Below are positions 41,112 through 53,003 of a DNA stretch of 64,000 nt, piece by piece. Under the pieces are notes generated by a model. That model saw only the letters and a program-made list of their open reading frames with translations. It did no database searches and was not told where the DNA came from. This DNA is from Pardosa pseudoannulata (Eukaryota; Arthropoda; Arachnida; Araneae; Lycosidae). Within the stretch, counting starts at the first letter, position 1, and each line of letters starts with the position of its first letter. The translations under genes were made by a program, and so were the position numbers. The stretch spans positions 56,897,807-56,961,806 of the forward strand of contig CM063498.1 of the NCBI GenBank assembly GCA_032207245.1. The letters are read 5' to 3'.

Positions 41112-44100
41112 ATTTAAATTAAGGATTTTTCAAAAAAATCAACTTATTTAAATCATACCAACCCTGCATCATATGAATGCTTATCTTTAAGTTTTTATTT
41201 AATTTTCTCAGTAAAATTTAATATATTTTAAATATATTTAGTATGTTTTCATATTTTTAAAAGCTTTTTAAATTTTATTAATTTTTGTTTAAATTCTTTA
41301 ACATTCCGCCCCAAATTTGTCTGAAATATTGTTCACTAATACTTATTCTTGTATTGCCCTTCATGTATGTATCTATAAAATTATCTATTAAAGCTCTATA
41401 AACATTTCTGCTGTTATAAAAAAAAAATTTAATTGTGATAATTCATACTACATTGTATGGAAACTGCATTAAATGAACTCAGAAGATTTAAACTAATGAT
41501 GCATTCCACAATTAATGATGAGTTTTAAGTCTCTCTGAAGCTAATACAGGGCATTGTTCCATGTTCATATTTCAAAGCTTTTCAGATGGTGTAAACTTAA
41601 ATAGAACAAATATTTTTTTGTAGTTATTGAGGAATTTAGTTTTAGCTTCAATAATAATTGTTCAGGATTAAAATTTTTAACAATACAAAATTTTTTTTAA
41701 ATAATGTATTTAAAAAAACAAAACAAAAAAAACCTTCCCCCTCCCTCTTCCTTGGAAATATTGGATTCAGAGTGACTTATACGGAATTGCATCCTTATGT
41801 GAAAAATTTCTTTGAGTATTTCAAACAGAAAAAAAAATCATTTTTTCATGTTTTGAATATAATTGTTTGGTTTTATATTTTTTAATAAAAAGTTTTTAAT
41901 TTTAAAACCTTTTCCAATTAGAATAAGGAATTTCAACTTCAAACAAACATTTTCTGTTAACAGTATCATCACTGATGTCACTATATCCATTACTTTCTTC
42001 TCCTTTGCATATCTTAATATTTGTTTACAAATATGGTTTTATGTTGTATCTCTAATCTCTCACAAGTAGCTGAAAATTATTTAAATTCTTTTTTGAATAT
42101 TGTATTTCATACTTTCAGAGAATTTTGAAGTAAATTGAGATTTTAAAATATGTAAACTTTTATTAGTACAATGTAAGGAAAGGGCTGTTGCAGTTATTTT
42201 TTTCCATATTGTATGAAAACTATTTTGCAAGAACATCACATTATAGAAGGATGTACTGTAATACAGTTGTCGAACTTTAATATCTTCACATGCAAATTTA
42301 TACTTTGTTTTAATGCTACATTTTTATAAAAATGCATCTAAAACTTAAGTAAAAGTTGTAGTATATAATTACTTCATTGAAAGACATAATACTAGAATTT
42401 ATGGGACTATACTTCAAAATGTTTTGTTCTTTTACTAATTTGGAGTTATATAATGTTGAAACTAGTTTGTGCCATATCTTTAATTAATGAGTTATATTTC
42501 TTAAAATATTATGCTTTATAATTGATTTTAAATTACCTTAAATAATTTCTTATTTCAGATATCGTTAGTCAAGTATTTTGGTTTGTTGCTAAGCAGGTGA
42601 CTTTTAATGATATTATTGAAGCTTTTTTTGGAAACTGTGAATCATTTAATAGACTGAAAGAGCCTCTTCAGAAATATGTCAGAGAAAAAATCTTCCCTCC
42701 TGAAAACACAGAAGAAGAAAACAAGGCAGTTGTTGAACAGATGGTTTCCAATTTTTATGATTTAATGGAACCGTTTGTGGTATGTATATTTCTGTTTCTC
42801 AGTATTGGGAATATAAAAATAACTTTGATAATATGCATGTAGGAAGCAATTTAAAAAATACTACTATAGATTTGTATTTATATAAATAAAAATGACTATG
42901 TAATTAGATTTTTCCCATAGAAAGATGTAACCATCAGTTACCAAATTTTTCTGGATGTAGATCTTCCAGGAATGATTATGTGTTCAGATTAAGAAATTGA
43001 ATTTTTATTTTCTAGATAACCAACACACACATTGATATATGTGTGTTTGCGTTATTTTATACAGAACACACATATATTTGGAACTGTATAATAAGGTGAT
43101 ATATATTAGAACATATTAATATATAGATATTTGGTAAATGATAAATCGCAATATTAAAATTCTGATATCATCCAGCTCTAGTTTTGGCATCCAGAGATTA
43201 AGATTAATATAGTTCTTATTTTAAATTAGTAGAACATACTTTTTCAGAAAATTTTGTAGGATGTTCAGAAAATTATTTTCTCATTTAGAATCACCCATGA
43301 GATCTTCATTGGATATAACATTATACAAAGCCTTATTTTTATTTTTGCATGAACAATAGCTATTAAAGTTAATAGCTTGCAATTCATGACACATCATACA
43401 TTTATCATTTGTGTGCATAGAAAGATTTGCCACATCCTTCCATTTAAGATTCTAAACTTTTTTCAGTATTAGCAATTACAAAGCCTGCTTTAATTGTTGA
43501 ATGAGTTAATTGTAATCTTTTGTCTAGCAATGATTGATACTTGTAGCTAGTTAACAATAAATAATAATTTTACTATAAAATTCAATTTACTTTTATTATA
43601 TGAAATTTATCAAAGTATGAATAAGAATAAGTATTTTTTTTCAATAGATATTTCAATCTAATTACAAGTGTAATTTTTTCTTATAGCAAACTCTAAATAT
43701 TAAGCCAGATATTGATTACAAAGAAACAATGCATAATTTCTTCAGACATAATATCAATGTTCTTAGAAATGCTCTTCAAGGACCAATTCCAGGTATGTGT
43801 AAAAATTTGCTGTAATCATACCTTTATGTACCAGTATTTTAAGATAAGCATAGTTATTTAATCCTTTTAAAAGTGGATTGTTTGTATTTTAACCAAGAAT
43901 ACATTTAAAAATTATGGACTTGGTTGATATATGTACCACACACACTTTCTTCCCTTACTACATAGACCTCTGGTCTCAATGCCCAGATTTTTAAAAAGCC
44001 TCTAAGAGCTGTTCTTAATGATGCATTTATTCATTTCCCTACTATCCTCCATTGACCTATCATATGGAAAATGTCAGAACCTTCATTTTCAATCTTTTAT

Positions 44101-44773
44101 AAAAATTAATCCAGTTTTTGTAGGGTTACTTTTTAATCCACTCTAAAAATTCTCTTTATTCCTTGCCTCCTGCTTATTGTTGAAGAAAATGACATTGGGA
44201 AACAAATTGCTCAAAAAGGGGAAAGAATGTGTCCCAAAATTCTTATCTTTACAGGAAGGTTGAGAAACATCTGGCTGAATTAAAGTTTATGGGAACATGC
44301 TGAATTCTTGGTGATAGTTGCCAAATTTTAGGCATATTCCTTAACAGTTTTTGTGATCATTTGCAAAAGTCACCCACAAGAAGTCAACTGGCCTCCTAAA
44401 CTTGGATTCTATTGAAACATTTTGCTGTAAAACAGTTAATGTGTTAATGAAAATATCCTTTTTAACTTCAATAATTTTGAAGAATAATTTACAAACAATG
44501 AAATTTATAATTATTCAGTATTCTGTATGAATAATCAAAGCTATATTAAACTTGTAGTAGTATAATCCACCTTTTCTTGGAATTAAAAAAATAATCTAAG
44601 ATTTTTTTTAGTATTAAAGCACTGTTTTTGTAAGCTTTTGCATATATTATTTAGTAATAAATTAAGTGTATATAGAGCAGACATGCCAACTACTCCGGAT
44701 CCTCCAAGAGCAGCTCCGGAGAAATAAGAAAATTTGATTACTCCAGAAATTTCTCAGATTCTCTCTCTCTCTG

Positions 44774-44819
<46 letters not shown>

Positions 44820-44870
44820 TCTATATCTATATCTCTCTATCTCTATTATATCTCTATATATCTATATCTC

Positions 44871-44931
<61 letters not shown>

Positions 44932-47900
44932 TCTTTTTGCCCAATTCTTTTTAGATTCAGTACAGTTTGGAAATTTTATCTGCAACCTGAGTCATTCAAT
45001 ATTTCACGAGTTCCAATATGTGCACAATACCTGTGTTCTTGATGGAGCTGAGACTCTTCACATTGCTGCTAATTCAATGATTGTAAGTCTGTCTTTTCTT
45101 TTCTCCCCTCTCCTGGTAAGAGCTAAGTAAACCTATTTGTATTAGATTTAGTAGTTACTAGGGAGAAATAGAGAAGTGTTTTCCTTATTTCTTTTATTTG
45201 TTTTAATGCAAATATTTTTAGTGTAGAAAATAACTTTCAAATTATAAATAAGAAGATGAGTATGCTTATTGAATAACACACACAAAATAATAATAAATTG
45301 GAGATACCGATCTGAATGTATCACATTTAAAAATGTTAGGATAATACATTAATTTTTAGAACTAATCTGTTATATATATTTTTTAAAAAACATTGTTGAA
45401 AAAAATTTCTATTTGAAATGTGTAGCTTCTACTCCTTCTCTTTCTTTAAAATACTGTAAAAAAACTTAAGGTAAGAAAAGCGGGATAATTTTAGTATGTG
45501 CTGGTTTAATGTTTGTTGAATGTTTCCATATTATTATTAAATTTTACTTACTTGAGAAACATCATGTAATAATTTTATATATTTATGAACAAAGAAACTT
45601 TTGAAAAAAATTATTTACTGGTAATATTAAGAAAATTTTGATTTATAATTCTTTGGAGTATGAACTTATTCTATTACCACTGCTATTCACTATAGTATAC
45701 TACAGCAAGTTTTTGCTCATTTACAAAGGAAGGGGTTTATATATGTATGCCCTTCAACTGCTACATATTATCTGTAGTCATTATGCGGAAATATGAAATA
45801 ATTATTGAATTATGTATTAGTGCTAACAAAATACAGTTTCACGACTTAAGCAGCATGCTTTCCTAAAATACATAAACAAGTAAAACGTGTTTTTTTTTAT
45901 CTGTATATTTTAAATATATTGAAAATCTAGGTTATTCAAGAAACTATAATTGAAATTTTTTACTTATTACATTTTTAATTATTTTTCAGAATTGTGGGAA
46001 TAGATATATTTGCTTGTAAATGTTTCCAGAATGTTCAAGTATTTCCATTTATGGAAGCAATTATTTATGAAAAAATTGCCAGTTTTAATTAACTTCAAGA
46101 TCAAAACGCAATGATTAAAAAGTTATTCTAATTTTTTTATTTCAGAATTCATTTTGTAGTGGAGCCATGCCTGTTAGAATGGCTCTTTCATTCATGATAT
46201 CTAGGATACTCTCCCGTGATCCAATTTTCCTTATTGATGTTGATGTTGCTAAAAGTCACATAGTTTATAAAACTGCTTCAGGTTCTGCTGAAGCTAGTCC
46301 ATCAAAAACAAGTCAACCTGATGAAAAAGGAAGTGGGTCAAAGTCTAAAAGTACTGATGTGAGTATTTAGAGAGTAACTTAGCTGTTAAAATTTGAAATC
46401 TTTATGAAGTCTTTTTGTATACACTTTAAAATAGCATTATTAACATTTTAACTTCTTTTTGTTAATACATTATATTAATTTTGACCATATGTGATTCAGT
46501 TATTTTGAAACAGTAACATTAGTACTGCAGAACCAGTACTTATGTTAATATTGTTAAATTTTTTTACTTGTGAAGTTGTACGATGTAGAAAATCAGTATC
46601 AGTGTCCATTTATTTTAACATTTAATATTGTAAGCACTATTAATCTAAATGCTGGCTAATCAGTATTAAAAACCACTATATGTTGTAAATATCTAATAAT
46701 TTTGAAATTTTGAAAATTTTATTAGAAGAATGAAAGACCACGAGATTCAGATGCTTTGAGAGCTACTGATAGAGAATCAACTCCAACATTATCAGCAATT
46801 GCTCGTATTGTTGAGCACACATCACTTCGTAACAGTGGTAGAACAACTGAAACTAGATCACCAGCATCAAGTTTGGCTGAAGTTGTCATTGGTTCAGAAG
46901 CATGGCACAGTACTTTACCACGGGTAATGAAATATGCTATTCTAAGAAATGCAGCTGCAATTTAGATTGTTAAATTTTTTTTCTGTAACTGCTAACAATC
47001 TAAAATGCAGTTATTTATTGAAGTATTAAAGTTTTTATTTGCTCTTAGTGGAAGAATGACTTAGTTGACATTGAGTAAAAGATATTAATTCATAAATAGT
47101 TGTACAAACTGTTTAACTTGTTTGAAAAATATTTCTACTGATATATTTGTAATATGTATGCTGGAGTACAACAGCTTAGCAATGTTTTTGAAGTCTACAT
47201 AACAGAATATTTGTGTACACTGTGTGCTTTAAGTTCTTATAAGTTTTTATTTTGCAAACATGGCATTGATTTTAACTGCATGAACAATTTTTCTGAAATC
47301 AAGAAAATTTTTAAATGTAAGCATTTAATTTAAGCAAGAATTATTCTTTACTCTTTTTTTCTAGGTTGTATATGTTGAATAGTTTATATTAATAGTTTTT
47401 ATTGCTTTTTGTTAAAACAAAAGCTAGCTGTATAATCTGCAAAATTTTCAGTGCAAACTTAAATATTTTAACTCTGAAATATATGTGTGTGTATGTATAT
47501 ATCTATAGGTTCTAAAGGGCACCAACTGAAAATTTAAAGTTTTGATATATTATTTGAATTTTTAATATTGTTCTAAAATTTCAGTTTACATCACATGAAT
47601 TTAAAATTTGTGAGATAGGTTATAACTATGTAACAAATTTCAGGTTTTGATTTTCATGTCACTAATTTCAAACTTCAGGTTGTTGCTTTTTAAATTAAGC
47701 TGTGTGTGTACATGTACACACTCATTCATGCATGCACTTAATATATACATATACAGGTGGATGGTTCTGGGCTACTAGCTTCCTATGTGGGAAGTGTAGT
47801 AATTGGCTACTTTCTGTCACATAAATTCTTAATAAGTTTTAAACCTTAGCCTAATGCATAAAGAAGCTTAATATTATGGATATATATGACTGTTCCATAC

Positions 47901-50407
47901 AATTAACTAAGTATTAAAATAGTAAAAAGATACATTACATATTGACGTTTGTTAAAATGTATATCCTATAAAATATAATACTATTAAAATGCACTCGGAA
48001 ACTGCACCCTTCCTACTTTTATTCCTTTAACATTTTATTAATATCTAATAATTCCTAATTTTTAGATAATTTCTTTTAAAATGCAAATAATCTTAAGAGA
48101 TAAATAGACAGTATAGTTTGGTTTGAAAATTTTATCTTGTGTATATCTCATTACAAATTTGCTTGGAGTGTTTTTTACTGTTATTTTATAAGTAAAACCC
48201 TCCTTTAAAATTGCTTAATATATTGCAAATCAATCTGTTTATAAAAAAACTAAATATTTGATAAAATTCATTAAACATTAGCCAGAACATTAGCTATTTA
48301 ACAGTGGTTGCTCCCATCTGTGAAAAGGTATAGCACATTTTTAATGTATATTGTACCAGCCACTTGATTTTAGCTGCCTATGTGTATGCATACTCTGTAA
48401 GCTATCTCCAGCCCTGTGTGTGTGTGTGCATGTGTATATATGTATATATACATATATGTATCAGCGTGTGTGTATAAATGTACATAAATGCATCATGGAT
48501 GCAATATCATGGGATTGAAAAGCTGATTAATCAAATTTGTAATCCATCCTATATGAGGTCTGCATTTTTAAATTAGATTAAACTTATTTTACAGCACTAT
48601 AAAATATAACTATGATTTTAGATAATCTTTAGTGTATACTTAAAATATTTTTCTTCTGTTTTAAAATGAACTTCAATTATATTAATATGGAGTGTAATAT
48701 TTTGATTAATTTAATCACTGTTAAATGTTAGAATAAGTTTTCTCTAAACAACGAATTTTTATTTCTAGGATTGGGTGCCTATAATAGCTCGTGATGTACA
48801 GCGTCAAAGAAGACAAGCTCCCCAGTCACCCTTTAGCAATGCTTATTTGAGTGGAATGCCTTCAAAAAGGCGAAAGGTAATCTTTTTTGATATGGAGTTG
48901 AGTGTTTTATTTCTTTAATTTAGAGCTGCTTTTAAATGGCTTTTTTAGAAGGAAGGAGGGTGCACTATTTTCAGTATTTTTTCCAAAGTCTTTATTAAAT
49001 TTTTTTAAATTTGGGAAAAATCTTTTGTTTTAAAAAATTGTGGGAGAAAATTCATTTCTATAGTGGAAATATTTCTATTACTCAATGGTATTTGCTATCT
49101 TAAAGTTATGTGGGGTGTAATATTTAGCTTTGTTTTTAATTTTTAGGAAGGGAATTCCTAGTTTCTTTTTATATTAAAGGGTAAATTGGAATAATGAATA
49201 AATTGAATATTTTTATAATCAGGGTAGCCAGCTAACTAAGAAAACCAGTAATCATCTGAAAAATTTCTATTTTGTTTCCTTCCTATCTAATGCAAATTTC
49301 TGTTGCAGTGCATTTGAGGTTTTTTTTCTTCTTTTTTCTTGATCAAAGATTTTGCTGGTCAGTGTTCATTAGTAGAATGATCAAGCTATACATACAAGGA
49401 GGACAGTAATCTAATCTACCATGGTCTGAAATCTCTGATGCTGTCACAGTAACAAACATTAAGGGGAAGAGTGCAACTAAGACTCTCTAAATTGAGAAGG
49501 TCATGTGACAGAAATTAAATAAATGTTTGCAAGATCCAATAAATTCAAAATTGAGACTAAAATTTAAAAGCAAGAGCTTCTATATCAAATGATGTTAATT
49601 ATTAAACATAAAATATAAGAAATCATTCAAATAAAGCACTGAAAAAAAGATTATTAGTATACTGATATGTAGCAAGATGTATGAAATAAGTCGTGTGATT
49701 ATATTTTAAAAAATTGTGAAGTTATTAAATGCTTTAATTGAATTTTGAGCAATTTTCTTAAAAATCCTTCCTTTTAGAAATCCAATATTTTAAATTATTA
49801 AGTTGTAGAAAATAATGTACTTTTCCAGTAATGATAAAGAAATATAGTGTGTTTAAATTGTTGTCAGAAAAAAAAAAAGGTTTTTTTTAAAAAATCTATT
49901 TTTAAAGAAAAAAGTTATACCATCTCCTCTTATCATGTCCTTTTTTTTTTAAACTTAAAAATAGAGAAATATATCAATAGTTGTTATCAGAAATTAAACT
50001 GCTTCCTTAATCTAAGACTCTATAGTTAGTACTTATTGTTTTGCCTCACATTTGACTATTATTTAAATCATTTTCATTGTCTTAATTGTAATTTAAATTC
50101 CTATAACTGCATGATTATTTCACCTTTTTAATTCTTTTAGATCATGACTAATGGTGCTCCAGCATTGCTAGGCCATTCCCGTGCTACTCTATCAGACATG
50201 CTCCAGCAAGCCATATCTAATGCAAACGTTAAACCTTTGTCCAGTTCTGAAGATGTCAAGAAAGATGCTTCCCAAGACTTACCTCTTCAAGCTGCTTTTA
50301 CTCTTCATATGAAAAATGCTATACAAGAAAGACTCCAGAGAGATCTAGATTACTGTTCAGAAAAATTCCCCAATGCAAAAAAATATTATAACATAGATCA
50401 CATTTAA
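10699..50407 (+). CDS. BAG6: Large proline-rich protein BAG6 (Scythe/BAT3), 25 coding exons
   Basis: Ubiquitin-like chaperone of the BAG6-UBL4A-GET4 complex, holding tail-anchored and mislocalised proteins. Exons: 10699-10761, 16528-16569, 17218-17293, 19063-19250, 19553-19624, 22239-22367, 23235-23426, 24574-24733, 26169-26478, 27846-27972, 28703-28882, 30848-30973, 31904-32150, 34008-34300, 35461-35641, 37122-37213, 37807-37893, 39665-39755, 42559-42779, 43687-43792, 44955-45082, 46146-46358, 46726-46923, 48769-48876, 50141-50407. Phases agree throughout: 3,897 nt, 1,298 residues. The ubiquitin-like domain is at about 2-74 ([18 protein letters not shown]), DUF3538 at about 411-513, and the NLS PSKRRK ends exon 24. 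[23 protein letters not shown] and FPNAKKYY match the vertebrate C terminus. Less certain are the donor of exon 5 and the acceptor of exon 10. An alanine-rich segment (about 279-307) and Ser/Thr tracts differ from the Pro-rich human linker. Confidence 0.95.
14011..14113. repeat. Trinucleotide microsatellite (TTR/AAT)n
   Basis: TTG and TTA units (14011-14035) pass into (AAT)n and then a long (ATT)n run. The long Leu/Ile frame across it is a repeat artefact. Confidence 0.9.
14302..14419. repeat. (AT)n microsatellite with (GTATAT) interruptions
   Basis: Near-pure TA dinucleotides at 14302-14375, and again at about 14385-14419 after a short unique spacer. Confidence 0.9.
17988..18050. mobile_element. 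Tiny piggyBac-like MITE flanked by TTAA
   Basis: TTAA at 17984-17987 and 18051-18054 flank a 63-bp element. Its ends read CCCTTTGCACTC and, on the opposite strand from the other side, CCATTTGCACTC (one mismatch in 12). TTAA target duplication with short terminal inverted repeats starting CCC is typical of piggyBac-type elements. It lies in BAG6 intron 3. Confidence 0.65.
19553..19624 (+). other. BAG6: BAG6 exon 5 with two possible in-frame donors
   Basis: The exon opens [18 protein letters not shown]. Donors GTAATA (exon end 19606) and GTAACT (exon end 19624) both leave phase 0 and differ by six codons (VISRTT). I prefer 19624 because arthropod BAG6 proteins, as I recall them, have a similar short stretch before the LRINLGQVP segment. 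This is not decidable without transcripts. Confidence 0.6.
19625..22238 (+). other. BAG6 intron 5
   Basis: AT-rich intron of 2.6 kb. I see no conserved coding segment or well-bounded repeat in it. Confidence 0.6.
24574..24733 (+). other. BAG6: BAG6 exon 8, alanine-rich segment
   Basis: The exon encodes [20 protein letters not shown] followed by [16 protein letters not shown], an Ala/Thr-rich helix-prone stretch at about residues 271-307. Acceptor TAG at 24571-24573 and donor GTATGA at 24734 fit the flanking phases. Human BAG6 has proline-rich sequence in this region, so this looks lineage-specific. Confidence 0.8.
27846..28882 (+). other. BAG6: BAG6 exons 10-11: conserved DUF3538 region
   Basis: Exons 27846-27972 and 28703-28882 encode [20 protein letters not shown] and [20 protein letters not shown], then [20 protein letters not shown]. 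These align with the human EYVEVLQELQ...LSDLRCNL region ending in HLHVVRP. Acceptor TTTTAGCAG is a NAGNAG site, so one arginine may be optional. Confidence 0.88.
28883..30847 (+). other. BAG6 intron 11
   Basis: Holds the (AT)n tract and a 63-codon open frame (29801-29992) with a coding-like appearance at its end ([15 protein letters not shown]). That frame lacks matching splice sites, and I cannot assign it. A short palindrome built on CCAAAAATTTTTGG lies near 30128. Confidence 0.5.
28963..29008. repeat. (AT)n microsatellite
   Basis: Uninterrupted AT dinucleotides starting about 80 bases after the donor of BAG6 exon 11. Confidence 0.9.
32437..32484. repeat. (TTA)n microsatellite
   Basis: About 16 uninterrupted trinucleotide units in BAG6 intron 13. 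Confidence 0.92.
32485..34007 (+). other. Remainder of BAG6 intron 13
   Basis: Mostly AT-rich. A short open stretch at 33081-33185 reads [20 protein letters not shown] and then [14 protein letters not shown] before a stop. It looks like coding-derived debris and has no splice signals that fit BAG6. Confidence 0.4.
35642..37121 (+). other. GC-AG intron of BAG6 containing a solo LTR
   Basis: Exon 15 ends AATCAAG and the intron starts GCAAGA. The acceptor is TTTTTATAG before CATTAAC. The split codon G|CA gives alanine and keeps the frame (SPINQ-A-LTML). No GT donor nearby preserves phase, so this is a GC-AG intron, a known minor class of U2 introns. Confidence 0.8.
36197..36746. mobile_element. 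Solo LTR (550 bp) with 5-bp target site duplication
   Basis: The element starts TGTTGGAAC and ends ACGCAACA, so it has TGTTG/CAACA termini. It is bracketed by TAGTG at 36192-36196 and 36747-36751. Five-base duplications and TG...CA ends are hallmarks of LTR retrotransposon integration. No internal coding region is present, so recombination between the two LTRs is the simplest reading. A TATA-like run (36484-36493) and AATAAA motifs on both strands leave the orientation open. Confidence 0.75.
38758..38924 (+). repeat. Young tRNA-derived SINE with perfect 14-bp target duplication
   Basis: Flanks CTCTCCCAAAACTT at 38744-38757 and 38925-38938 are identical. The head contains GCCGAATGGTAGAGTGCTG (A-box region), TTCGGAACCGGAG and the B box GGTTCGAATCC. 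The body ends GTAGACCGTAGCGCTCC with an (AAACC)n tail. It is very similar to the copy at 2461, so it inserted recently. It lies in BAG6 intron 17. Confidence 0.9.
40337..41166. mobile_element. Non-autonomous hAT-like element, 830 bp, 8-bp target duplication
   Basis: Identical 8-bp flanks CATCATAT at 40329-40336 and 41167-41174. The ends read CAAGGTTGG and, on the opposite strand, CAGGGTTGG, followed on both sides by AT-rich runs with AAAAATCC. An 8-bp duplication and CAGGGTTGG-type termini are typical of hAT elements. No transposase frame is present inside. It lies in BAG6 intron 18. Confidence 0.72.
42559..46923 (+). other. BAG6: BAG6 exons 19-23: conserved C-terminal half
   Basis: Exons at 42559, 43687, 44955, 46146 and 46726 encode the helical region aligned with human LHGHFQPLQRLQPQLRSFF and beyond: [45 protein letters not shown] and [15 protein letters not shown]. 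The linker in exons 22-23 is Ser/Lys-rich and little conserved. Confidence 0.85.
44758..44930. repeat. Compound (CT)n/(AT)n microsatellite abutting a splice acceptor
   Basis: (CT)n at 44758-44772 is followed by long (AT)n blocks and a TATCTC-rich middle, ending 24 bases before the AG acceptor (44953-44954) of BAG6 exon 21. Only a short polypyrimidine run separates it from the exon. Confidence 0.9.
46924..48768 (+). other. BAG6 intron 23
   Basis: AT-rich, with (TG)n/(TA)n-type simple tracts near 47480-47500 and 48415-48475. No coding segment recognised. Confidence 0.6.
48769..50407 (+). other. BAG6: BAG6 exons 24-25: NLS and C-terminal BAG-like region
   Basis: Exon 24 (48769-48876) encodes [16 protein letters not shown] and [12 protein letters not shown]. 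Exon 25 (50141-50407) encodes [20 protein letters not shown] and [12 protein letters not shown] before TAA at 50405. In mammals these segments hold the nuclear localisation signal and the GET4/UBL4A-binding end. Confidence 0.92.
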
Positions 50408-50751
50408 AAAGGAAAATCCTTTTTGTTAGGAATTCAAGGGAAGTGAACGCAATTTAAAATTCCATTCACTATTTAAAGTGGAGGTTAGATTATATCTTAT
50501 ATTTCAACCTGTATTGATCCTCTAGCAATGCAGTACTATTTATGTATAATTTTTGGCTATTAAACACGAATTTAAAGACTTTTATTTATCTTTTTATATA
50601 AGTGTTATCTTATCACTAAATATTACTTAATCTTTATTGGGTATATTGTGCATAAATAAATATGTCTAAGCCACATGATTGAGTCATTGTTTGCATACTT
50701 TTCTTTTATGTGTGTGCTTTTGATATATACTTTAAGGTATTTAGAAATAAA
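50408..50751 (+). other. BAG6 3' UTR with candidate polyadenylation signals
   Basis: AATAAA occurs at 50655-50660 and 50746-50751, about 250 and 340 bases after the stop. Either could end the transcript. Confidence 0.55.
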
Positions 50752-53003
50752 AAAAAATTACAAGTTCATTCCTATCATTATCAAGTTTGAATTTTCAAAT
50801 TGTCAACATGTTTAGCTCTAAATTAAATTATTGAAGACATGCTGTAAACGACCAGGAGAAGAATGAAATACTATAATCTGCCTAACAAATTTTGATGGAA
50901 TAAAAAACTTTTTAGCTGTCTAAATATCTAGTAAAATTTTAAATGCTTTACTACAAGAATATTTACGAGATTCCTACTCCTGTTTAAATCATTTTAATAA
51001 ATATATTAAATCGTAAAAAAATTTTAAGTTAGTGTTCACGTTTTTAACATTTTAAAAAGTTTTTTAAATGATATAAAAATAATAAAATTGTTAAGCAGGG
51101 TAAAAAGTATAAACTATTCTTCCATTTATATTCAATATATAAATTAACAAGATATTTTTAATAAAACTGAATTTATTTGTACAATAAATACATAAATATA
51201 CATATAAAAAGTTTCTTTAGAAATACTTTAACAATACTCTTTGTTGTACATAGAGTAAAACATTATTCACTTCCAAAACATATGAGATTTTAATCATTTC
51301 TACTTTGTACTAGTATGAAATTGAAGGTTAAATTTATCAAATTAATCACAAACTCTAATAACCAAAATAAATTTGCAAAGTCATTTCGAATATTATAGAA
51401 ATACATAAATTCTCAAAATATAAGAATGTAAGTGTTGTTAAATAATTTATAACTTACAAATGTTTTTTAATAGACCACAGACTGGACAAAGTGTAGATAA
51501 CACCATACCATTTATTTGTTAATATAACTTATTTTACCAATTGGTTTCTTCTTTTTTTTTTTTTTTTTTCTTTTTTTTTTTTTTTACACCCATTGCATGT
51601 TTTCTACAGGTCTATGTACTTACATTTTTGAGTATCTTTTAATATTAGGGAAACATTATCAATTTAATGAACAATTTTGAGTATCAACAATGTATTTAAG
51701 ATAACCCATATTTACTGACTATATGGTTTTATATAAATTATAAATAGTAATAAGTTTGATTTATAATCCTAATAAGAACTTGCATTAGTTTACTGAAATC
51801 CAACAATTTCATTTTAATTCTGTTTACATATTTGATATTCTTATAAACGATTGGTTGGCTAGTTATTGACTAGGACAGTCATCTTTTGTAACATGCAGAT
51901 TTATTTAATAAGAGATAGGGACCCACATATGAAAGCTTATTTCATAGGTAAATATTTTTTAATGACAACTAAGATTGATGTTAAATGTAAACCAGGACTG
52001 GCTACTGAGCAAAACTTCCTAACCCATAAGATTGGTAAATAGGTAGGACTTTCTTTTGTATGTTTGTTTGCATATTTTTAGATGTTTTGAATCAGTATGT
52101 GCTGGTTTGGTCCTGACTGTAGCAAACCAAACTAAAATTCTGCAATATAGTCAAAACTCTCTTAAAAAGTTTTTTTTTTAACTCTACAGTTGTTAATACA
52201 ATAAAACTTTAAATTTTATTGATGAAGAGTGGGTGATAGGAAAGTATAATTAATTTTCTACAAAAGAAACTTAGTATAAAATACTTATCAGATGCCAAAG
52301 AAAGTATAACATACAAATATATTAGCTCAAAGCATTAAACTTAATACCATTGATTAACCATGGGGTGGGACAGGTGTCAACTGACAAATATAACAAAATA
52401 ATATGAAAGGAAAATATACACACAATTGCAGAACTCAATGAGATAAGACCACTATAAACATTAATAACAATATAATTCAACAAATAATAAACATTAAAAG
52501 ATAATAGAACAAAAATAGAAAAGTTGAAAACTAAACAATAAAAAATTAGAATGCACAGTATTTAATAATATGGTAAAACTATTGAAATATAAAAGAAATT
52601 AAACCCTGAATATTTTTATTACACATTTTCTTTTTAATGATGTAAAAATAATAAAAAGCTTAAAATACTTTTTTTTTTTTAAATCTAAAAGAATTTTAAG
52701 TGGAGGAATGCTAAATTTTCTTTGTATGAATGAATGTGTGTGAGTAATATATATATATGATTTATTTTTTTATTAAAAGGTTTGTAGATAAAGTGATTTT
52801 TACACAAAATGTTTAGAGAGGAATAACATTTTTTTCTTCCCATAAATGCTTTTTCTCTTTTTTAAAAATATGAAGTACAAACTGTGCTTTTAACTCCTGC
52901 TTTCATAAAATCTATCCTGACTTTTATAATTTAATCTTTTTCACACATTGTTATTGTACTTAATGCTTTAATTTTTAAAAGCAAAGAGCTCGAAGCTTTT
53001 AGA
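50752..53003. other. Intergenic gap between the BAG6 and ING 3' ends
   Basis: AT-rich sequence between two convergent genes. Long T/C tract at 51551-51585 and A-rich runs. No coding or RNA gene recognised. Confidence 0.55.

Noticed and set aside
44734..45042. 102-codon Tyr/Ile-rich frame
   Set aside because: Runs through a (CT)n/(AT)n microsatellite and reads BAG6 exon 21 in the wrong frame.
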